Shown: positions 31,365-35,045 of the stretch, one piece after another
Layout: each line of letters starts with the position of its first letter
Numbering within the stretch: position 1 is the first letter of the stretch
From: a candidate division WOR-1 bacterium RIFOXYB2_FULL_46_45
GTDB taxonomy: Bacteria > Margulisbacteria > WOR-1 > XYC2-FULL-46-14
Assembly (NCBI GenBank): GCA_001771585.1
Contig: MEUE01000001.1
Coordinates: forward strand, 156,744-191,788
DNA: 35,045 nucleotides
Direction of reading: 5' to 3'
Position numbers and translations under genes: made by a program
The notes under the pieces: model-generated
Database searches by the model: none
Told to the model about the DNA's origin: nothing
The model's input: the letters and a program-made list of their open reading frames with translations, nothing else

Positions 31365-32011
31365 GCGACGAACCGGAAGCCTATCAAACCAAAAACCAAT
31401 CCTTTTGTGGTTTGGAATTCTTTGTAGACAAAAGAGTCTTGATCCCCCGTCTAGAAACAGAGCAGATGACTAAAGAAGCTATCGGATTGGTAATGACAAA
31501 TGACAAAATCCAAATGACAAATATCGCAGATATAGGAACCGGCTCCGGCTGTATAGCAATAACACTGGCTAAAAATCTTCCCAATGCAAAAATAACCGCA
31601 ATCGACATCTCCCCCGACGCGCTTGAAGTTGCAAAGCAAAACGCGAAAACGCACGGAGTGGAAGATCAAATAGAATTTTTGCAGGGGGACTTTTTTGAGC
31701 CGCTGGCAGGTAAGAAATTCGACTTGATCATTTCAAATCCCCCCTATATACCCAGCAATGATATTGATACATTAATGGAAAGCGTGCGCGATTTTGAACC
31801 GCATCGGGCCTTGGACGGCGGCGCGGACGGCTTGGATTATATCCGCAAATTGATACAGGACGGACCGCGCTATCTTGCACCAAACGGAATCTTAATGTTT
31901 GAAATGGAATACCGACATGGCCCTGCCGTCAAGAAGCTCTGTCCGGGTGCTAGAATAGTGAAAGATTATCAGGGAATAGATAGGATTGGGATTCTGAAGT
32001 TCAAAAGTTAA
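31361..32011 (+). CDS. prmC: release factor glutamine methyltransferase, short form
   Basis: Methylates the Gln of the GGQ motif of release factors, here presumably the adjacent PrfA. The catalytic Rossmann domain is intact: motif I IADIGTGSGCIAITLAKN, then ITAIDISPDALEVAKQN, and the catalytic NPPY in LIISNPPYIPSND. At 216 residues it lacks most of the N-terminal helical domain (about 70 residues) that classical PrmC uses to bind the release factor; the ATG (31361) overlaps the prfA stop as ATGA, so no room exists for it upstream. Confidence 0.9.
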   Translation: MSDEPEAYQTKNQSFCGLEFFVDKRVLIPRLETEQMTKEAIGLVMTNDKIQMTNIADIGTGSGCIAITLAKNLPNAKITAIDISPDALEVAKQNAKTHGVEDQIEFLQGDFFEPLAGKKFDLIISNPPYIPSNDIDTLMESVRDFEPHRALDGGADGLDYIRKLIQDGPRYLAPNGILMFEMEYRHGPAVKKLCPGARIVKDYQGIDRIGILKFKS

Positions 32012-32090
32012 AACTCAAAGTTCAAAGCCAAAACTAAAAGCTTTAAGTTTTAAGTTATAGTTTTGATTTTTGAGCTTTAAGCTTTGAATT
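32012..32090. repeat. A/T-rich imperfect palindrome between prmC and tsaC
   Basis: The 79-base gap is low-complexity, with AACTCAAAGTTCAAAGCC at the left and TTGAGCTTTAAGCTTTGAATT at the right forming an imperfect inverted repeat (AGCTTTAA occurs on both sides). No clear promoter or Shine-Dalgarno sequence for tsaC is visible. Likely a dispersed palindromic repeat or an mRNA hairpin within the operon. Confidence 0.5.
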
Positions 32091-32597
32091 ATGAGTAAAA
32101 ACAAGATAAAAGAAGCTATAAAGATATTAAAAAACGGTGGAGTAATCATATTTCCAACTGAAACGGTTTATGGAATCGGCTGCGCTTATGACAATCAAAA
32201 AGCGATCGATCGGATTTATGAGATAAAAAAGCGGCCGAAGGACAAGCCGCTGCAAATTTTAATTTCCAATATGGAACAATTGGAATTATTGGGGGCAAAA
32301 ACACCGGAAGAAGCACGGGGCTTTTGGCCGGGGCCAATTACAATTATTGTACCGACAGGTCGCGACCTGTCGCTCGGCCTCCGCATGCCCGATCATCCAA
32401 TTGCGTTGGAAATAATACGGGGCTTGGGAAAACCTCTGGCGGCAACTTCTGCAAATTTATCGGGAGAGGAAGCGCCAATCTCGTTTGATCAAATAAAAAT
32501 CAAAGCCGATTTTGCGATTGATGGCGGTCCTTGCAAGATTAAAAAAGCCTCCGAAATCATCGACTTCACCAAAGATCCGCCGGTAAAACTCCGCTAG
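32091..32597 (+). CDS. tsaC: threonylcarbamoyl-AMP synthase (TsaC/Sua5 family)
   Basis: Makes threonylcarbamoyl-AMP for the t6A37 modification of ANN-decoding tRNAs. The 168-residue protein lacks the C-terminal Sua5 domain. Signature: GGVIIFPTETVYGIGCAYD, then IKKRPKDKPLQI, FWPGPITIIVP, LRMPDHPIAL and PLAATSANLSGEEAP. A perfect palindrome at 32353-32372 encodes TGRDLS in a surface loop. The end overlaps the convergent barrel-like gene by 4 bases. Confidence 0.93.
   Translation: MSKNKIKEAIKILKNGGVIIFPTETVYGIGCAYDNQKAIDRIYEIKKRPKDKPLQILISNMEQLELLGAKTPEEARGFWPGPITIIVPTGRDLSLGLRMPDHPIALEIIRGLGKPLAATSANLSGEEAPISFDQIKIKADFAIDGGPCKIKKASEIIDFTKDPPVKLR
32353..32372. repeat. perfect 20-base palindrome inside tsaC
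   Basis: CGACAGGTCGCGACCTGTCG, self-complementary over all 20 bases, within codons for TGRDLS at the position where relatives have a variable loop before LRMPDHP. Confidence 0.7.
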
Positions 32598-33700
32598 AAA
32601 CTAAACGCCACCTCGTACCATTGTGATTCGACAACCTTTGCAACTGACGGGTCGTAGGCCTTTTTAAAATGGGCGATCATCATAGTAAACGGATTGACCT
32701 TATAGCCTACCTTGGCTCCCAAAATGGCGCCTTGCTCAAAAGAGAGAGCGGTAAAATCGACAAAGTTCGGTTGTTTATAATAGGCGGAGAGGAGAAGATC
32801 TTCTCTCGGCTTTGAATCCAACTGCGCGGTAACCGCCGTGTTGCTCCCCTGATAGCTTTCATAAAGAGCGATCAAATTCAAATAGCTTCCGGCCAGGGCG
32901 GTCAACTCGGCAAAATAGCCGTTTCGGGAACTTGCTCCAAGCGATGCCAGGTTGGTCGGATCGATTTCCAGATCGGCGTTAAAATAACCGGGGGCAAAAC
33001 GGGAACTCATCATCCGGTAGCCCATATCAAATTTGGTAACGAAAGCCAGAGCGTCAAAACCCCAGTCAACGCCGATTGAAGAACCCTGTCCGTTATTCAT
33101 CAACTGGGCATATTCGGCATAACCGTTAAATCCGAGTGGAAGCGGAACCGCCGCATCAAGCTGGATGCCGGCTTGCGAGGTGTTTGAAATATAACCCTGC
33201 CCCAGCGTCAACATCGGATGGACCTTTTCGGTAATTCTCCCGCCATAAAGATGCGACCAGGTCCCCAAGGCCTGTACTTGCACCTTGTCAAAAGTATAAT
33301 AGCCCTTGATCCCGGTCTGGTTGTTGTTTAAGATCAGCGGACCTGCAACGCGGGTTGAATAATTCTTGACCAAAAGCCCGTGTCCCCAAGTAATCCCCTC
33401 CAGCACCCCATAACGCAAACCTTTTAGACCATCGTCGTATTCGATATGGCGCAAAACCAGCGATTCGTAGCCGTCGGGACGAACATTTCCTATCGGCATA
33501 TTGACATCCACTCCAAGCCCCCACGCCCCCCATTTTAAATCCGGCCGCCAAGTTAAGCTCATCGCATCGGCGGAACCGGCCTTGATATATCCGATGCTGA
33601 TACCGTTTGAAAGGTTATCCCTAATGCTTGAAATGCCTTCGGCCTGTAAACACCATAGCAATGCCATGCTGATTAGCAGAATCGATAGATTTTTGATCAT
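32594..33700 (-). CDS. outer-membrane beta-barrel-like protein
   Basis: A 368-residue envelope protein. Its signal MIKNLSILLISMALLWCLQAEG is followed by alternating strands (GISIGYIKAGSADAMSLTWRP, WGLGVDVNMPIGNV, YNRN-like turns) to the terminal WYEVAFSF. The final Phe and alternating pattern fit a BAM-inserted outer-membrane barrel. No close family recognised. GGGAGG sits before the ATG (33700) but inside the 3' end of purH, and the first 27 codons overlap purH in another frame. Confidence 0.78.
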   Translation of the reverse strand: MIKNLSILLISMALLWCLQAEGISSIRDNLSNGISIGYIKAGSADAMSLTWRPDLKWGAWGLGVDVNMPIGNVRPDGYESLVLRHIEYDDGLKGLRYGVLEGITWGHGLLVKNYSTRVAGPLILNNNQTGIKGYYTFDKVQVQALGTWSHLYGGRITEKVHPMLTLGQGYISNTSQAGIQLDAAVPLPLGFNGYAEYAQLMNNGQGSSIGVDWGFDALAFVTKFDMGYRMMSSRFAPGYFNADLEIDPTNLASLGASSRNGYFAELTALAGSYLNLIALYESYQGSNTAVTAQLDSKPREDLLLSAYYKQPNFVDFTALSFEQGAILGAKVGYKVNPFTMMIAHFKKAYDPSVAKVVESQWYEVAFSF

Positions 33701-35045
33701 TAACAGATCCTCCCGGCTGTATTATAGCAGAAATTCCGTGCTTGGCCGCGAATTCAACGACATCCGGAAACGGAAAAAAAGCATCGGAAGCCAAAACCGA
33801 TCCCCTGGCCTTGTCCGCCCCGGCTTTTTTTACCGCGATCTCGCAGGAATCAATCCTACTCATCTGCCCCGCCCCCACTCCGACCGTGGCCCCGTTTTTA
33901 ACCAGAATAATCGCGTTTGATTTGACATGCTTGGCCACCCCCCAGGCAAAAAATAGATCTTCCATCTGCCCCAGGTTCGGTTCTTTCTCCGTCACCGTCT
34001 TTATCTCGTTTATTCCCAATTGCGCGGCATCCGGCTCCTGCACCACAAAGCCGCCCGAAATCTTTTTATAATCGTATTCAAAAACCTTTTCCCCGGCGCC
34101 GACTTCAACCAGGCGAATATTTTTCTTTTGGGTTAAAATCGTAAGCGCCTTTTTATCAAAACCGGGAGCAATCACAACTTCAACGAATAATTTGGCGATT
34201 TCTTCCGCCGTCGCGGAATCGATCTTCCGGTTGGCGGCGATAATCCCGCCAAAAGCTGAGACCGGGTCCGATGCCAGAGCCAATTTGTACGCTTCAAGCA
34301 GAGTATTGGCCTGCGCTGAGCCGCACGGATTGGTGTGCTTGATGATCGCGATCGTCGGATTGGAAAAATAATTGGCCGCCGCCCACGCCGCGTCCATATC
34401 GACTATGTTGTTAAACGACAATTCTTTGCCATGGAGTTGCTTGGCATGGGTTAATCCCGAACCAACTTTGATGTCTTTATAAAATGCCGCTTTCTGGTGC
34501 GGGTTTTCTCCGTAACGCAGATCCTGTATTTTCTCCAACTCCAGATTAATCCTCACAGGAAATCCCCCACCTATGCCTATGCCTGCGCCTATGCCTTCAA
34601 GATACTTACAGATGGCAGTATCGTAATGCTGAGTATGGCGAAAAGCTTTAACCGCCAGTTCTTTTTTCATCTTAGCGGTTATAACCCCTTTGTGCAGTTT
34701 TAATTCTTCAAGGATCTTCGGATAATCGTTCGGATCGATCACCACCGCCACGTCCTTGTGGTTTTTGGCGGCGGCACGTACCATCGTCGGCCCCCCGATA
34801 TCAATTTTTTCGATCGCCTGTTCATAGGTGCAGTCCGGTTTCGCAACGGTATCTTCAAACGGATAAAGATTGCAAACAACAATATCAATCGGCTTGATCT
34901 TGAATTTTGCCATATCTTTCAAATGATCTTCCAAAGAGCGATTGGCTAAAATCCCGCCGTGGATAATCGGATGCAGAGTTTTTACTCTGCCGCCCAGCAT
35001 GTGCGGATATCTGGTCAATTTTGAAACTTCAACGGCCTTGACTCC
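33621..35045 (-). CDS. purH: bifunctional purine biosynthesis protein PurH, 5' part cut by window edge
   Basis: Last two steps of IMP synthesis: AICAR transformylase and IMP cyclohydrolase. The frame enters at the right edge with VSKLTRYPHMLGGRVKTLHP, so the N-terminal stretch is missing; about 474 codons are present. The MGS-like domain has KTLHPIIHGGILAN; the transformylase domain has DLRYGENPHQKAAFYK, IIKHTNPCGSA, DPVSAFGGIIAANR and the C-terminal VFTGRRHFKH. An insertion reading GIGAGIGIGGG before the RYGENPHQ region is encoded by a hexanucleotide repeat. Confidence 0.96.
   Translation of the reverse strand, partial: GVKAVEVSKLTRYPHMLGGRVKTLHPIIHGGILANRSLEDHLKDMAKFKIKPIDIVVCNLYPFEDTVAKPDCTYEQAIEKIDIGGPTMVRAAAKNHKDVAVVIDPNDYPKILEELKLHKGVITAKMKKELAVKAFRHTQHYDTAICKYLEGIGAGIGIGGGFPVRINLELEKIQDLRYGENPHQKAAFYKDIKVGSGLTHAKQLHGKELSFNNIVDMDAAWAAANYFSNPTIAIIKHTNPCGSAQANTLLEAYKLALASDPVSAFGGIIAANRKIDSATAEEIAKLFVEVVIAPGFDKKALTILTQKKNIRLVEVGAGEKVFEYDYKKISGGFVVQEPDAAQLGINEIKTVTEKEPNLGQMEDLFFAWGVAKHVKSNAIILVKNGATVGVGAGQMSRIDSCEIAVKKAGADKARGSVLASDAFFPFPDVVEFAAKHGISAIIQPGGSVNDQKSIDSANQHGIAMVFTGRRHFKH
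34570..34596. repeat. hexanucleotide (CCTATG-type) repeat inside purH
   Basis: Tandem CCTATG/CCTGCG units, read on the minus strand as GIGAGIGIG. Shares 20 of 21 bases (34570-34590) with 22939-22959 in the phosphohexomutase gene, where the opposite strand is read. Confidence 0.75.

Noticed and set aside
1-35045. tRNA or rRNA genes
   Set aside because: No cloverleaf-like segment, CCA end or rRNA-like stretch was noticed in any gap; all gaps are short and accounted for by promoters or repeats.

Overview
The window reads as a gene-dense chromosomal segment of a diderm bacterium from a poorly described lineage. Outer-membrane beta-barrel proteins ending in aromatic residues, a lipoprotein and dTDP-sugar genes argue for an outer membrane. 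The housekeeping proteins and the large number of unrecognised proteins resemble what I would expect of the Margulisbacteria/Saganbacteria (WOR-1) group near Cyanobacteria. That placement is inference only.

Layout. (1) 1-5176, minus strand: a tight operon recG > rsmD > coaD > small coiled-coil gene > rph > rmlA-like > rmlB (cut by the left edge), mostly joined by 4-14 base overlaps. (2) 5217-5667, plus strand: a small coiled-coil protein and ribosomal protein L28. (3) 5651-20317, minus strand: about 14.7 kb of fifteen genes. Two glycosyltransferases are recognisable; the other thirteen genes code for coiled-coil, hydrophobic or low-complexity proteins without signal peptides that I cannot assign. 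(4) 20492-23892, plus strand: a class A penicillin-binding protein and a phosphohexomutase. (5) 23885-28068, minus strand: glyA > ftsE > ftsX > parvulin/TPR protein. (6) 28249-29934, minus strand: a VWA-domain lipoprotein and a small barrel-like envelope protein. (7) 30015-32597, plus strand: rpmE > prfA > prmC > tsaC. (8) 32594-35045, minus strand: purH (cut by the right edge), with an outer-membrane-like protein gene starting inside its 3' end.

The main discovery candidate is region 3. Its transcription units are preceded by five copies of one promoter-like motif, GCAAGTTTT-N11-(T/C)(A/C)CGAT, which closely resembles the flagellar sigma-28 (FliA/SigD) consensus. I found it nowhere else in the window. 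The regulon encodes a 1525-residue protein built from at least five modules spaced about 200 residues apart, each with a Gly-centred EF-hand-like loop and a following helix, interspersed with hydrophobic segments. It also encodes a 524-residue and a 591-residue protein, many short proteins with polar N-termini, and two glycosyltransferases. The pattern (sigma-28-like control, no Sec signals, polar N-termini, coiled coils, a hydrophobic translocator-like protein, dedicated glycosyltransferases) fits a set of flagellar-type or type III-type export substrates and accessory factors, or another surface apparatus. No export-apparatus gene is visible, so this remains a hypothesis.

A second theme is leaderless initiation. 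Three vegetative promoters with extended -10 elements (upstream of the gene at 5217, the penicillin-binding protein at 20492 and glyA at 28068) have exactly six bases between the -10 box and ATG and no Shine-Dalgarno sequence. rpmE and three of the sigma-28-like units look similar. Genes internal to operons usually have good Shine-Dalgarno sequences. A third theme is small dispersed palindromes and simple repeats, some apparently inserted inside coding sequence (recG, tsaC, the phosphohexomutase gene, purH).
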